64,000 nt of DNA, taken from positions 1,156,501-1,220,500 of the forward strand of contig NZ_CP022203.1 in assembly GCF_002305895.1 (NCBI RefSeq), in the 5' to 3' direction. Both the position numbers and the translations under genes were made by a program. The stretch comes from Corallococcus macrosporus DSM 14697 (GTDB taxonomy: Bacteria; Myxococcota; Myxococcia; Myxococcales; Myxococcaceae). Of the stretch, positions 37,801-46,368 are shown in pieces. Positions within the stretch are counted from its first letter, which is position 1. Each line of letters opens with the position of its first letter. The notes under the pieces are model-generated. The model saw only the letters and a list, made by a program, of their open reading frames with translations, did not search any database and had not been told where the DNA came from.

Positions 37801-38034
37801 GGGGTAGGTAATCTGGTCCTCGACCAGGTCCGGCCCGCGCCCCATCCACTCGGTGAAGACGATGACCTGCGTGTCGGACAGGTCCGGAATCGCGTCCAGC
37901 TTGGTGCCGCGAATCGCGTGGACGGCCCACGCCGCCAGGCCGCCCACCAGCAGGAGGGTGAGGAACGGGTTGCGCGCGCACGCGGCGATGAGGCGGCCGA
38001 TGACGCCCTGTCCACCGTGCTCAGTGGGCTGCAT
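34834..38034 (-). CDS. CusA/CzcA-family heavy-metal RND efflux pump
   Basis: A 1066-residue inner-membrane proton-driven metal exporter. Twelve helices and two large periplasmic loops are evident. The family blocks are DTQVIVFTEW, TYPISSSLLSAP, the proton-relay helix with GGIIVAIGAMVDASIIIVEN and GHEFMPPLNEGAILYMP. A Met-containing periplasmic segment (IQTRTEMLATGIRSPLG) resembles the copper/silver site region of CusA, and the adaptor's metal module also points to Cu/Ag. It is the last gene of a three-gene operon; its start overlaps the adaptor's end by 14 bases. Cu/Ag preference over Zn/Co is an inference. Confidence 0.94.
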   Translation of the reverse strand: MQPTEHGGQGVIGRLIAACARNPFLTLLLVGGLAAWAVHAIRGTKLDAIPDLSDTQVIVFTEWMGRGPDLVEDQITYPISSSLLSAPKVKAVRGQSMFGMSFVYVIFEDGTDMYWARSRVLEYMETARGRLPSGVTPTLGPDATGVGWVFEYALVDEGGKHSLADLRGLQDWNVRYALSSVPGVAEVASVGGIVKQYQVQVDPNQLRAYGVTLGDVTRAVRESNEDVGGRVLEIAGHEHVIRGRGYIRSTQDLESIPLKVSEDGTPVLVRNVAQVSLGPDIRRGVAELDGKGEVAGGIVVMRYGENALTVIEAVKARLEEVRAGLPEGVELVVTYDRSGLIEESIGTLSRALVEEMLVVSLIIFLFLMHARSALVTLLTLPVAVLLAFIPMYYQGLTANIMSLGGIIVAIGAMVDASIIIVENIHKKLEAWEAEGRPGERREVIIAAMQEVGPSIFGTLLVLTVAFLPVFTLEATEGRLFKPLAYTKTYSMGFASVLAVTLTPALAVLFIRGRIRREDENPLNRWLVALYMPVVRFVVRHAKAVVALSVVAMALTVPAFLRLGHEFMPPLNEGAILYMPTSPPGMSITEATRILQAMDAQLKRIPEVVSVFGKAGRAETPTDPAPLSMFETTVVLKPKSEWREGLTWEALLAEMDDTLQYPGMPNIFWMPIQTRTEMLATGIRSPLGIQVFGDDLDTLEQTAVAIEQAVAQVPGTRSAFADRSTGGFYVDIEVKREEAARLGLGVKAVNEVVMGAIGGENVSQTVEGRERYPINVRYAREYRDSPELLKEVLVPTPGGAQVPLTQVADVRFVQGPPMIRSEGGKLVTYVFVDTGRPIADYVKDAKAAVAREVKTPPGVRVEWSGQFKYFERATEKLQVVIPVTLLLVCLLLYFSTKSVVETGIVLLAVPFSLIGAVWLLYLLDYNMSIAVWVGLIALAGLDAETGVVMLLYLTLAHKKADQEGRLRTMADLTETIVDGAARRIRPKLMTVMTDMIGLLPVLWSTGTGADVMKRIAAPLVGGLVTSFLLELTVYPAIFALWKRRHLPQAQPEEGTGEPPLPAKPQTA

Positions 38035-39754
38035 GGCCGCCTCCGAAGTCGTCCGTGGCGGAGCGCAGGCGGCTCTCCGCCGCGATGAGGAAGTTGCCGC
38101 TGGTGACGACCACGTCGCCGGGCGACAGGCCCTCCAGCACCTCGTAGGTGCCGTTGCCCTTGAGGCCGAGCTTCACCTCCTGGGGCCGCAGCCGCCCCTC
38201 GCCCAGGTCCACGAACACCAGCCGGCGCGGGCCGGTGTAGATGACGGCCGAGTCGGGAACCTGGAGGCGCGCGCCGCCCTGCAGGACGAAGCGGACGTCC
38301 GCGTACATGTCCGGCTTCAGCTCCAGCTCCGGGTTGGGCAGCTCGATGCGGATGCGCCCGGTGCGCGTGGTGCCCTGCAGGGACGGGTACACGTAGCCGA
38401 CGCGGCCCGCGTACTTCTTGCCGGGCAGGTAGGGCAGGGTGACCTCCACCGGCTGGCCCGGCTTCACGCGCGCCAGGTCCTGCTCGTACACGTCCGCCTC
38501 CACCCAGACCTTGGCCAGCGGGGCGATGCGGAACAGGCGCTCACCGGCCTTCACCGCCGCGCCCTCCACCACGTTCTTCTCCAGCACGTAGCCGCTGGCG
38601 GGCGCCAGGAAGGGCATGTTCTCCACCGGCTGGCCGCGCCGGGCCACGCGCTCGATTTGCGCCGAGGACAGGCCCCACAGCTCCAGCCGCTTGCGCGCCG
38701 CGCCCACCAGCGACGCGTTGGCCGCGCTCTGGCTCTGGCGCGCCAGCAGGTACTCCTGCTGCGCGGCGTAGAGCTCCGGGCTGTAGAGGGTGAAGAGGAC
38801 GTCGCCCTTCTTCACCGGCTCCCCGGTGGCGTTGACGCGCAGCTCGTGGATGTAGCCGTCCAGCTTGAGGGTGACGTCCACCAGCGACTTCTCGTCGAAG
38901 GTGACGCGGCCCAGGGCGCGCAGGGACAGGTCCATGGGGGCCTCCGTCACCGGCGCCGTCTTCACGCCGATGCGCTGACGCCGCAGGTCGTCCACCCGGA
39001 TGACGCCGCTCTCCAGCTCCGCGCGGCTGACGGGCGTCAGGTCCATGCCGCAGAGGGGGCACGCGCCCGGGCCGTGCTGCTTCACCGACGGGTGCATGGG
39101 GCAGGTGTAGTGCGCGATGTCGCCGTCACCGTGCGCCCCGGCGGGCGTGGCCGCGGGCCACTCGCTGGTGGTGCCACACGCCAGCATGCGCCGGCCCATG
39201 TAGGGGTTCTCCAGCTTCGGCTCGCGCTGGAGCCACTGGTTCACCCCGTCCACCATGGGGCATTCGAAGATGTGCCAGCCTTCCTGGAGCCGTGGGTCGC
39301 CGGCGGCCAGGGCGATGAGCGCCTCGCTCACGCGCGCGAAGTGCTGGCGCGCCGCCTCCGCGTCCTTCGCGGAGGCCAGGTGGGTGGCGGCGTCCGCGCC
39401 CTGCTGGAGCCACGCCGTCAGGGGCGTGCCGTCATCGGTCGCGGCCTCGGCGGCCTGCTGGAGCGCGGTCTTCAGCTCACCGGCGCGGGCCGGAAGTCCC
39501 TCCACCGCGTCCCGCGCGAGCAGGGCCCGCGCGCCTTCGTAGGCTTCAAAGGCCGCGCGGGTGTACTCCAGGGCGGCGTCGGGCAGGGGCGTGCCCGCGC
39601 CGCCGTGGGCGTCATGCGTGGCGGGCGCCGTGCCGGTGTGGGACGCCGGGCCGGAGAACCAGCTCACGAGGGGCCTCCAGGCCAAGGCGACGAGCACGGC
39701 GAGCCCCAGCACTCCGAGCCAGGGGGCGATGCGGCGGCGGTTCGGGGGGCTCAT
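38021..39754 (-). CDS. CusB-type periplasmic adaptor of metal RND pump, with DUF3347 and HMBD domains
   Basis: A 577-residue membrane-fusion protein with an N-terminal membrane anchor (APWLGVLGLAVLVALAW). It has a DUF3347-like helical domain (about 55-205), a heavy-metal-binding module YTCPMHPSV...CPLCGMDL at about 215-240, then the barrel-sandwich/hairpin adaptor (ALGRVTFDEKSLVDV, then KKGDVLFTLYSPELYAAQQEY, then VLEKNVVEGAAVKAGERLF). It ties the RND pump to the outer-membrane channel and hands metal over. The HMBD module matches those of the P-type ATPase nearby, so both exporters probably see the same metal. It overlaps the TolC gene by 4 bases and the pump gene by 14. Confidence 0.93.
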   Translation of the reverse strand: MSPPNRRRIAPWLGVLGLAVLVALAWRPLVSWFSGPASHTGTAPATHDAHGGAGTPLPDAALEYTRAAFEAYEGARALLARDAVEGLPARAGELKTALQQAAEAATDDGTPLTAWLQQGADAATHLASAKDAEAARQHFARVSEALIALAAGDPRLQEGWHIFECPMVDGVNQWLQREPKLENPYMGRRMLACGTTSEWPAATPAGAHGDGDIAHYTCPMHPSVKQHGPGACPLCGMDLTPVSRAELESGVIRVDDLRRQRIGVKTAPVTEAPMDLSLRALGRVTFDEKSLVDVTLKLDGYIHELRVNATGEPVKKGDVLFTLYSPELYAAQQEYLLARQSQSAANASLVGAARKRLELWGLSSAQIERVARRGQPVENMPFLAPASGYVLEKNVVEGAAVKAGERLFRIAPLAKVWVEADVYEQDLARVKPGQPVEVTLPYLPGKKYAGRVGYVYPSLQGTTRTGRIRIELPNPELELKPDMYADVRFVLQGGARLQVPDSAVIYTGPRRLVFVDLGEGRLRPQEVKLGLKGNGTYEVLEGLSPGDVVVTSGNFLIAAESRLRSATDDFGGGHAAH

Positions 39755-41121
39755 CGCGTCTCTCCGTTCCGGGGCAGGCCCGGCGTGTGGCCCAGGGCCT
39801 TGTCCAACTCCGCCCGGCGGCGCTGCACGTCCGCCAGGGCCGTCTGTTCACGCAGCTCCACGCGGCGCAGGTTGCGCTCCGCTTCGATGAGGACCTGGAA
39901 GCCGTTCTTCCCGCTCTCGAAGCCCGCGCGGGCGGCGGCCACCTGGTCCCTGGCCGCGGGGACCAGCCGCTCCTGGAAGAGCGCCACCACGCGGCGCGCC
40001 TCCTCCGCGCGCGAGCGGGCCTGCTCCACCTCGACGCGGATGTCGTCGATGAGCTGCTCCTCCTCGCGGCGCAGGCGCTTCAGGCCAGCCTCGGCCGCGC
40101 GCACGGCGGCCTTCCGCTTGCCGAAGTCGAGGGGGATGTTGACGGTGACGCCCGCCATGAACTGGTGGGGCGTGTCCATCCACATGGAGTTGTACTCCCC
40201 CATCACCATGACGTCCGGGTAGGAGTCCCGCTTCGCGAGCCGGACGGCGGCCTCGCCTCCGCCCAGCCGCGCCCGCAGGCCCTCCAGCTCCGGGCGCAGG
40301 CGCAGCGCTTCATCCTGCAGCCGCTCGGCGGGGAGGGGCTCCGCTGCCAGCGCGGGCAGGGCCTCCGGCGGCGGCGGCAGCGGCGCCTGGGGCGCGCGGT
40401 GCAGCAGGCCGTTGAGCCGGGCGCGCAGCCGCTCGCGCTCGGCCTCGAACATCACCTGCTCCCGCAGCACCTCGCTCAGCTCCACCTCCGCCTGGAGCGG
40501 GTCCTGCTGGGACGCGCGGCCGGTGACGTACTGCGCCTCCGCGCTCTGCTTGAGCTGCCCCAGCAGCCGCAGGTGCTCCTGGGTGACGGCGAGCGAGCGC
40601 TCCACGACGAACAGGTCATCGAAGAGCGTGGACGCCAGGAGCGCCAGGCGCAGGCGCAGCGCCTCGCGGTCCTCGCGCAGGGCCTCCGCCTCCGCCAGCG
40701 CCAGCTCCCCCCGCAGGCCGCGCTTGCCGGGGAAGGGGAGCTGCTGGCGCAGCTCCACGGACTGCCCGAAGCGCGCGCTGCCGGTGATGCTCAGCGGCGC
40801 GACGCCGTAGGACAGCGTCGGGTCCTCGAGCGCCGTCTCACGCGGGTAGCGCTCCAGGCTGGCGCGCCAGGCCTCCCGCGCCGCCTCCAGCGAGGGGTTG
40901 CGTGAGAGCACCTGCCGCACCAGCTCCGCGCGCTCCAGCACGGGCGCCCGCGTGAAGGGCGCTGGCGCCTTCGCGTCCGGTGCCTGCCGGGCCACCGCTT
41001 CGAGCTGGGATTGATACCGCTGCTCACTGGCTCCGGCCGCGCCGGGGCCCAGCCACACGGCGGCGCCGGTGGCGAGCACGGCCCGCGTGGCGGACCGCCT
41101 CCAGGTTCCATGGAACGACAT
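39751..41121 (-). CDS. TolC-family outer-membrane channel of metal efflux system
   Basis: A 456-residue outer-membrane efflux protein. An N-terminal signal (ATRAVLATGAAVWLGPGAAGA) is followed by two OEP repeats of long coiled helices (for example RNPSLEAAREAWRASLERYP and ARAGFESGKNGFQVLIEAER). It supplies the exit duct for the CusB- and CusA-type proteins encoded next. The stop overlaps the adaptor start (ATGA). It may head the operon, with the small Cys-containing gene 127 bases further upstream. Confidence 0.92.
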   Translation of the reverse strand: MSFHGTWRRSATRAVLATGAAVWLGPGAAGASEQRYQSQLEAVARQAPDAKAPAPFTRAPVLERAELVRQVLSRNPSLEAAREAWRASLERYPRETALEDPTLSYGVAPLSITGSARFGQSVELRQQLPFPGKRGLRGELALAEAEALREDREALRLRLALLASTLFDDLFVVERSLAVTQEHLRLLGQLKQSAEAQYVTGRASQQDPLQAEVELSEVLREQVMFEAERERLRARLNGLLHRAPQAPLPPPPEALPALAAEPLPAERLQDEALRLRPELEGLRARLGGGEAAVRLAKRDSYPDVMVMGEYNSMWMDTPHQFMAGVTVNIPLDFGKRKAAVRAAEAGLKRLRREEEQLIDDIRVEVEQARSRAEEARRVVALFQERLVPAARDQVAAARAGFESGKNGFQVLIEAERNLRRVELREQTALADVQRRRAELDKALGHTPGLPRNGETR

Positions 41122-41198
41122 GACTTCCTGCTCCAGATGACGGGATACGAGCCTGTCGCCGGGAGAAGGACGTCACCGGCGGCGGGCGGAATCCGGCC

Positions 41199-41216
41199 GG
41201 TGGGCACACGCCCACC
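41199..41216. promoter_or_regulatory. Perfect 7-bp hairpin upstream of the efflux operon
   Basis: GGTGGGC-ACAC-GCCCACC forms a compact stem-loop in the gap between the small Cys-containing gene and the TolC gene. It could attenuate read-through or protect an mRNA end. It lacks a T-run. Confidence 0.35.
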
Positions 41217-41248
41217 CGCCAGGCCTCAGCGCATGCGGGCCGGACGTC

Positions 41249-41656
41249 TCAAATGAGGTAGGAGCAGTGCCGCAGATACAGCGGTGGCGCGGTGGCGTGA
41301 TGCACGCCCCGGATGCGCACCCACGACGAGGGCAGGGCCTCCGGCGCCGGTGGCGCCGCGGTGACGGCCTGGGGAGGCAGCGCCAGGGGCGCCAGCGTCC
41401 ACGAAGGTCCGGCGCTCGCCGTGACGGGCTCCGGCGCCGGGAGCCGCACGGCCAGCTCGCCGCAGCAGTCCTGGTGGTCGCCGAGGATGCCCGCTTCCTG
41501 GGAGACGGGCGCGGCCTTCGAGCGCTTCGCCTGGTGGCAGGCGCACGTCAGGTCCAGCTTCACCGTGCCCTGGCAGAGATGGAACAGCCCCTCGGCCGCC
41601 CCCGCGATGGGAGGCAGCCCCAGGACCACCAGCAATGTCAGGACTCGGAGGAGCAT
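41249..41656 (-). CDS. Small exported Cys-containing protein, unknown family, head of the metal-efflux operon
   Basis: A 135-residue protein with a clear signal peptide (MLLRVLTLLVVLGLPPIAGA). The mature part has five cysteines in its first half (HLCQG, CACHQ, DCCGE) and a sixth near the end (RHCSYL). A Pro/Ala-rich middle follows. I recognise no family. Its place before a CusCBA-type operon on the same strand suggests a periplasmic metal sensor, chaperone or scavenger; that is inference. No good ribosome binding site precedes ATG 41656. Confidence 0.6.
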   Translation of the reverse strand: MLLRVLTLLVVLGLPPIAGAAEGLFHLCQGTVKLDLTCACHQAKRSKAAPVSQEAGILGDHQDCCGELAVRLPAPEPVTASAGPSWTLAPLALPPQAVTAAPPAPEALPSSWVRIRGVHHATAPPLYLRHCSYLI

Positions 41657-41734
41657 GACCGTGGGCTTGCCACGCTGATAGCGCGGCGTGACGGGGCATG
41701 CAACTCCAGGCGCGTCACGCCATTCCCATTCAGC

Positions 41735-42700
41735 TCATGCCGCGCCGCGTGCAGGCACGGGCCTGGGCTGGATGAGCTCGGTGGAGAAGTAGCGCTCCAT
41801 GCGGTCGGGGAACACCGTCACCACCTGCGCGCCCGGCCCCAGCCGCTTCGCCGCTTCCACCGCGGCCACGTAGTTGAGACCGGAGGACGGGCCCACCGGG
41901 AAGCCGCGGCGGATGAGCGCCCGCGCGGTGCTCATGGCCATGTCATCCGACACGTCGATTTCCACGCGGCCCGGCATGTCCGCCTCGCGGTACAGCTTGG
42001 ACATCCCGTCCACCACGCCCGGCACGCGGGGGCTGAAGCTGCAACATTCGATGTCGCAGCCCAGCCCGGCGATGGGCCGCGCCACGAAGGCCGTCACCGG
42101 GCAGCCCGCCTCCGCGAAGGCCTGGTACAGGCCCACCACGGTGCCGCCCGTCCCCACGCCGCTGACCACGCCGTGCACCAGCCCGCCCGGCACCTGCGAC
42201 AGAATCTCCTGGCCCGTCCACACCCGGTGGGCCTCGGCATTGTCCAGGTTCTCGAACTGGCGGGGCGCGAAGGCCTTGCGCTCGCGCGCCAGCTCCTCCG
42301 CCTTCACGATGGCGCCCTGCACGCCGGCTTCGCGCGGCACCAGCACGACCTCGCCGCCATAGGCGCGGATGGTGAGGATGCGCTCGCCGGTGACGCCCTC
42401 CGGCATCACCGCCGTGAAGCGCAGGCCCATCTGCGCGCTGGCCAGCGCCAGGGCGATGCTCGTGGAGCCGCTGGACGCCTCGATGACCTCACCGCCGGGG
42501 GCAAGCACTCCCTGGCGCCAGGCCTTCTCCAGCATGTAGCGCGCGATGCGGTCCTTGGTGGAGCCGCTGGGGTTGAGGAATTCCAGCTTGCACCAGATGG
42601 TCGGGCCCTCCTCGTGCAGACGCACGGGGACGAGCGGGGTGGGACCCACGGCCTGGAGGAAGCGGCCGTCCGCGGGGAGAGGGCGACAGGGAGGACGCAT
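41735..42700 (-). CDS. Cysteine synthase-family PLP enzyme
   Basis: A 321-residue fold-type II enzyme. PLP lysine is in LNPSGSTKDR, the phosphate loop is SGVGTGGT, and the substrate loop is EASSGSTSIALA. Classical O-acetylserine sulfhydrylases have NPxxSxKDR and TSGNTG; here the second motif reads SSGSTS, so a variant substrate (for example another acyl-serine or a siderophore-type amino acid) is possible. Extra cysteines occur in GLGCDIECCSF. ATG 42700 is preferred over the longer frame. It is divergent from the histidine-kinase gene. Confidence 0.85.
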   Translation of the reverse strand: MRPPCRPLPADGRFLQAVGPTPLVPVRLHEEGPTIWCKLEFLNPSGSTKDRIARYMLEKAWRQGVLAPGGEVIEASSGSTSIALALASAQMGLRFTAVMPEGVTGERILTIRAYGGEVVLVPREAGVQGAIVKAEELARERKAFAPRQFENLDNAEAHRVWTGQEILSQVPGGLVHGVVSGVGTGGTVVGLYQAFAEAGCPVTAFVARPIAGLGCDIECCSFSPRVPGVVDGMSKLYREADMPGRVEIDVSDDMAMSTARALIRRGFPVGPSSGLNYVAAVEAAKRLGPGAQVVTVFPDRMERYFSTELIQPRPVPARGAA

Positions 42701-42870
42701 GGGACCTTCCCTATCGCGAAACGGCGCGCCGGGCACCGGCCATGAATTTTTTGCTGGGTTCCTGGACAGTCGCTTGTCTGCCCGGTCCGACAGTGCTCCC
42801 CGGGCATCCGTAACATCTGGCGTTCAGCGGGAGGCGCGGCTACGAATGCCCCTGGCTCGCACACCTCCGC

Positions 42871-44331
42871 ATGACCCCCACTCCCGCGCTCATCCTCAAC
42901 GTCAACGACGACGCGGCCAGCCGCTACGTCACCTCCCGGGTGCTGGGGCTCGCGGGCTTCCGTGTGGTGGATGCAGCCTCCGGCGCGGAAGCGCTCGCCC
43001 TGGCGAACGAGGAGACGGACCTCGTCATCCTGGACGTGCGGCTGCCGGACATCAGCGGCCTGGAGGTGTGCCGGCGGTTGAAGGAGGCCCCCCGCACCTA
43101 CGGTGTCCTGGTGCTCCACCTGTCCGCGCAGGCCGTGGGGCCAGGCGACCGGGCGCTCGGCCTGGAGCACGGCGCGGACGGCTACCTGGTGGCGCCGGTG
43201 GACCCGGAGGAGCTGGTGGCCCAGGTCCACGCGCTGCTCCGGCTGCGCCAGGCCGAGCGCGAGGTGAAGGTGCTGTCCCGCGAGGTGGCGCACCAGCGTC
43301 AGCTCCTGGAGCTGGCCATCTCCTGCGCGGCGGACCCCATCGCGCTCTATGACGAGACGGGGCGCGTCCTGTCCGCCAATCAATCCCTGTATGCCTCACG
43401 CGGCAGCCGCGCCGTGCATGCGCCGGGGCGGACGCTGGATGAGCTGCAGGCCGCGGACGCGGCGCTGACGCCGTACCTGGACCAGGTGCGGGTGGCCCTG
43501 CGCACGGGGCAGGTGCTGCGGGGCACCATCGCCCTCGATTCGGACCGGGGCCCGCGGTACTTCGACTACGTGCTGTCGCCCGCGTTGGAGTCTGGCGGCC
43601 AGGTGCTGGCGGTGATGTCCTCGCTGCGCGACGTCACCGAGGCGCGCAGCGCGGAGGAGTTCCGCGAGCAGTTCATCGGCATGCTCGGGCATGACCTGCG
43701 CAACCCGCTCAACGCGCTGTCCATGTCCGCGCAGCAGCTTCGGCGCAAGGGCGGGCTGGACGAGCGCCAGGGCATGCTCACCGAGCGCATCCTCACCAGC
43801 GCCGAGCGCATGGACCGGATGATTCGTCAGCTCCTGGACTTCGCGCGCGCGCGGCTGGGTGGAGGCATCCCGGTGATGCGCTCGCCGTGCGACGTGTTCG
43901 AGGTGGTGCGCCGCACCGTGGACGAGCTGCGCGCCAGCCACCCCGGCCGGGTGGTGCTGCTGGAGTCCAAGGGCGATGGCCAGGGGAAGTGGGACGCCGA
44001 CCGTCTGGAGCAGGCGGTGGGCAACCTGGTGGCCAACGCGTTGAAGTACAGTCCGGCGGAGAGCACCGTGTGGGTGGGCGCCGAGGGCTCCGCGCGCGAG
44101 GTGGTGCTGCGCATCCACAACCAGGGGACGCCCATCCCCGCGGAGGACCTGCCCCACGTCTTCGGGGCCTGGCGCCGGGGCCGGCGCACCGCCAGCGACA
44201 CGGGCGCCCCCAGCGGCCTGGGGCTGGGGCTCTACATCACCCGGCAGATTGTCCGGGCGCATGACGGGGACGCGCACGTGGCCTCCAGTGCGACGGATGG
44301 CACCACCTTCCTCATCCGCCTGCCGCGATGA
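42871..44331 (+). CDS. Receiver-PAS-histidine kinase hybrid
   Basis: A 486-residue soluble signalling protein. An N-terminal receiver domain (NVNDDAASRYVTSRVL, phospho-acceptor Asp55 in VILDVRLPD) is followed by a coiled linker, a PAS domain (about 145-255), a HisKA domain with His274 in MLGHDLRNPLN and an HATPase domain (NLVANALKYSP, then GLGLGLYITRQIV). There is no membrane segment, so input is by phosphotransfer to the receiver and a PAS ligand. Orphan hybrid kinases of this layout are common in myxobacteria. No response regulator gene is adjacent. Confidence 0.92.
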   Translation: MTPTPALILNVNDDAASRYVTSRVLGLAGFRVVDAASGAEALALANEETDLVILDVRLPDISGLEVCRRLKEAPRTYGVLVLHLSAQAVGPGDRALGLEHGADGYLVAPVDPEELVAQVHALLRLRQAEREVKVLSREVAHQRQLLELAISCAADPIALYDETGRVLSANQSLYASRGSRAVHAPGRTLDELQAADAALTPYLDQVRVALRTGQVLRGTIALDSDRGPRYFDYVLSPALESGGQVLAVMSSLRDVTEARSAEEFREQFIGMLGHDLRNPLNALSMSAQQLRRKGGLDERQGMLTERILTSAERMDRMIRQLLDFARARLGGGIPVMRSPCDVFEVVRRTVDELRASHPGRVVLLESKGDGQGKWDADRLEQAVGNLVANALKYSPAESTVWVGAEGSAREVVLRIHNQGTPIPAEDLPHVFGAWRRGRRTASDTGAPSGLGLGLYITRQIVRAHDGDAHVASSATDGTTFLIRLPR

Positions 44332-44397
44332 TGACCAGCCAACGGTTGGGGCACATCACGACTCCCCGTTTGGGGTTGCCGCCGCCACCTTCCGTGC

Positions 44398-45000
44398 ATG
44401 GCGTCAGAAAAGCTCATTTTCGCTCAGTCCGTGGAAGCCCTCTTCGTGCGAGCGCTCGGGCCATATCTCACCCGGGATGGACGCCAGCGCCTGAAGGCCG
44501 TGGGGCTCGACCTGTCGGAGCCGCTGCGCCCGCAGTACACCCTGGAGCAGTGGCGCGCCTTCCTGCGCGTGGCCGCGCAGGATGTCTTCCCGCACCTGCC
44601 GCCGTCCGAGGCGAGCTTCGCGCTGGGGGCGCGGTTCCTCCAGGGCTTCCGGCAGACGTCGGTGGGCCGGGCCAGCCTGTCGCTCGTCACCCAACTGGGG
44701 CCGCGGCGCACGCTGGAGCGCGTGCCGTACAACGTCCGGGCCGGCAACAACTTCAATGAGGTCCGCGTGGAGGAGTCCACGCAGGACAGCGCCACGCTGT
44801 GGATGAAGGACGTCACGGCGGACACGCCGGACTTCGCGGCGGGCTTCCTGGCGGAGACGCTGCGGTCGGCGGGCGCGGGGCACGTGGACGTGAGGCCCAT
44901 CGCCTTCGACGGCACGGCGGCCACCTTCCGCGTCACCTGGACAAAGGGCGTCAGCAAGGCGCCCGTGGCGAACGCCGCCGGCCCACGCCGCGTCCACTGA
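44398..45000 (+). CDS. TIGR02265/DUF2378 family protein
   Basis: A 200-residue member of the Myxococcus paralogue family DUF2378, recognised by its opening IFAQSVEALFVRALG, the R-L-K-A-V-G-L-D-L segment and the later FLAETLRSAGA block. The function of the family is unknown. There are many copies per myxobacterial genome, often near signalling genes, as here behind a hybrid kinase. It has no signal peptide or membrane segment. Confidence 0.85.
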   Translation: MASEKLIFAQSVEALFVRALGPYLTRDGRQRLKAVGLDLSEPLRPQYTLEQWRAFLRVAAQDVFPHLPPSEASFALGARFLQGFRQTSVGRASLSLVTQLGPRRTLERVPYNVRAGNNFNEVRVEESTQDSATLWMKDVTADTPDFAAGFLAETLRSAGAGHVDVRPIAFDGTAATFRVTWTKGVSKAPVANAAGPRRVH

Positions 45001-45116
45001 GCCCGGCGCGCCGCCACGGCACACCCTGGGAAGGCCGCGCTGGCGCTGGCCTCCTGCCATGAGCTGTCGCACGATGCCGCCCGGACGCGCTCCGTGTCCG
45101 GAAGGACGGCTTCAGC

Positions 45117-46184
45117 ATGGCCCGGTTGCTCGTCGAGGACGTCCACGTCCGGCTCGGCACGAATGACATCCTGAAGGGCATCACCGCCGACTTCCGGGAC
45201 GGTGAGGTCGTGGCGCTGCTGGGCCGCTCCGGCAGCGGCAAGTCCACGCTGCTGCGCTCCGTCGCCGGCCTGGAGACGCCGGTGCGCGGGCGCATCCACA
45301 TTGGCGAGCGCACGGTGTTCGACGCGGCGGCGAAGGTGAACCTGCCGCCGGAGCGGCGGGACCTGGGGCTGGTGTTCCAGTCCTACGCGCTGTGGCCGCA
45401 CAAGACGGTGTTCGACAACGTGGCCTATGGCCTGCGGCTGCGAAGGCAGCCCCGCGAGCAGGTGGACCGGGCGGTGCGCGAGGTGCTCCAGGGCGTGGGC
45501 CTGGACGGCCACGGCGACCGCTTCCCCAGCCAGCTCTCCGGCGGGCAGCAGCAGCGCGTGGCGTTGGCGCGGGCGCTCGTCTATGGGCCGCCCCTGGTCC
45601 TCCTGGACGAGCCGCTGTCCAACCTGGACGCGAAGCTGCGGGAGGAGGCGCGGGTGTGGATTCGCGCGCTCATCAAGCGGCTGGGGCTCACCGCGCTCTT
45701 CGTCACCCATGACCAGGTGGAGGCCATGGCCATCGCGGACCGCATCATGCTGCTGGAGGGCGGGCGGATGGTGCAGGACGGGACGCCGGAGCAGCTCTAC
45801 ACGGAGCCGCGGAGCCTGTTCGCCGCGGACTTCATGGGCGTGAACAACACCTTGCCGGGACGCGTGGTGGAGCGGCGCGGCGGTGAGGCGCGGCTCCAGG
45901 TGGGAGGCCAGTCGCTGTGGGGCCAGCAGCGAGGGGAGGGCGCCGGCGGTGACACGGCCACCGGCGTCATCCGCGTGGAGGCGCTCCAGTTGGCCTCGGG
46001 GCCCGGTGAGAACCGGCTCCCGGCCGCGCTGGCGAGCTCCCTCTACGTGGGCGGGCGCTGGGAGCACCAGTTCCAGCTCGAAGGCCAGACGCTGCGAGCC
46101 ACCACGCGCGAGCGGCTGTCTCCTGGCGCGTACATGCTCGCGTTCCCGAAAGAGCGCCTCTGGATTTTTCGAGGCGTGGGCTGA
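45117..46184 (+). CDS. ABC transporter ATP-binding protein (FbpC/PotA-like), orphan
   Basis: A 355-residue importer ATPase. Walker [10 protein letters not shown] is at 36-44, the Q-loop is [10 protein letters not shown], the signature is [11 protein letters not shown], Walker B is [12 protein letters not shown], and the switch His is in [13 protein letters not shown]-terminal regulatory TOBE-like domain fills about 240-355. The [19 protein letters not shown] block resembles ferric-iron (FbpC) and other CUT-type ATPases. No permease or binding-protein gene adjoins, so it must serve a transporter encoded elsewhere or have lost its partners. Confidence 0.88.
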   Translation: MARLLVEDVHVRLGTNDILKGITADFRDGEVVALLGRSGSGKSTLLRSVAGLETPVRGRIHIGERTVFDAAAKVNLPPERRDLGLVFQSYALWPHKTVFDNVAYGLRLRRQPREQVDRAVREVLQGVGLDGHGDRFPSQLSGGQQQRVALARALVYGPPLVLLDEPLSNLDAKLREEARVWIRALIKRLGLTALFVTHDQVEAMAIADRIMLLEGGRMVQDGTPEQLYTEPRSLFAADFMGVNNTLPGRVVERRGGEARLQVGGQSLWGQQRGEGAGGDTATGVIRVEALQLASGPGENRLPAALASSLYVGGRWEHQFQLEGQTLRATTRERLSPGAYMLAFPKERLWIFRGVG

Positions 46185-46282
46185 CACGTCAGGAGTTGCG
46201 CCCGGTGCGTCAGCGGCGTGCGGCGGCACGGGCTCCGCCGTGGCGCGGATGTGGTTCCAGACGTTTGGGTTTTGAACGTCCC

Positions 46283-46297
46283 TGGCTTGCGGGATGC
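46283..46297 (+). promoter_or_regulatory. Weak sigma-54-like promoter candidate
   Basis: TGGCTTGCGGGATGC has GG and GC at the required 10-base spacing, with TGGC at -24 and ATGC for TTGC at -12. It lies about 70 bases before the start of the next gene. The match is partial. Confidence 0.25.
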
Positions 46298-46368
46298 AGA
46301 GCGTGGGGCTGCGTTCCCGCGAGCTGCTCCTCGCGTGGCGCATCACCCAAGCCAGGAGTGGAATCACC

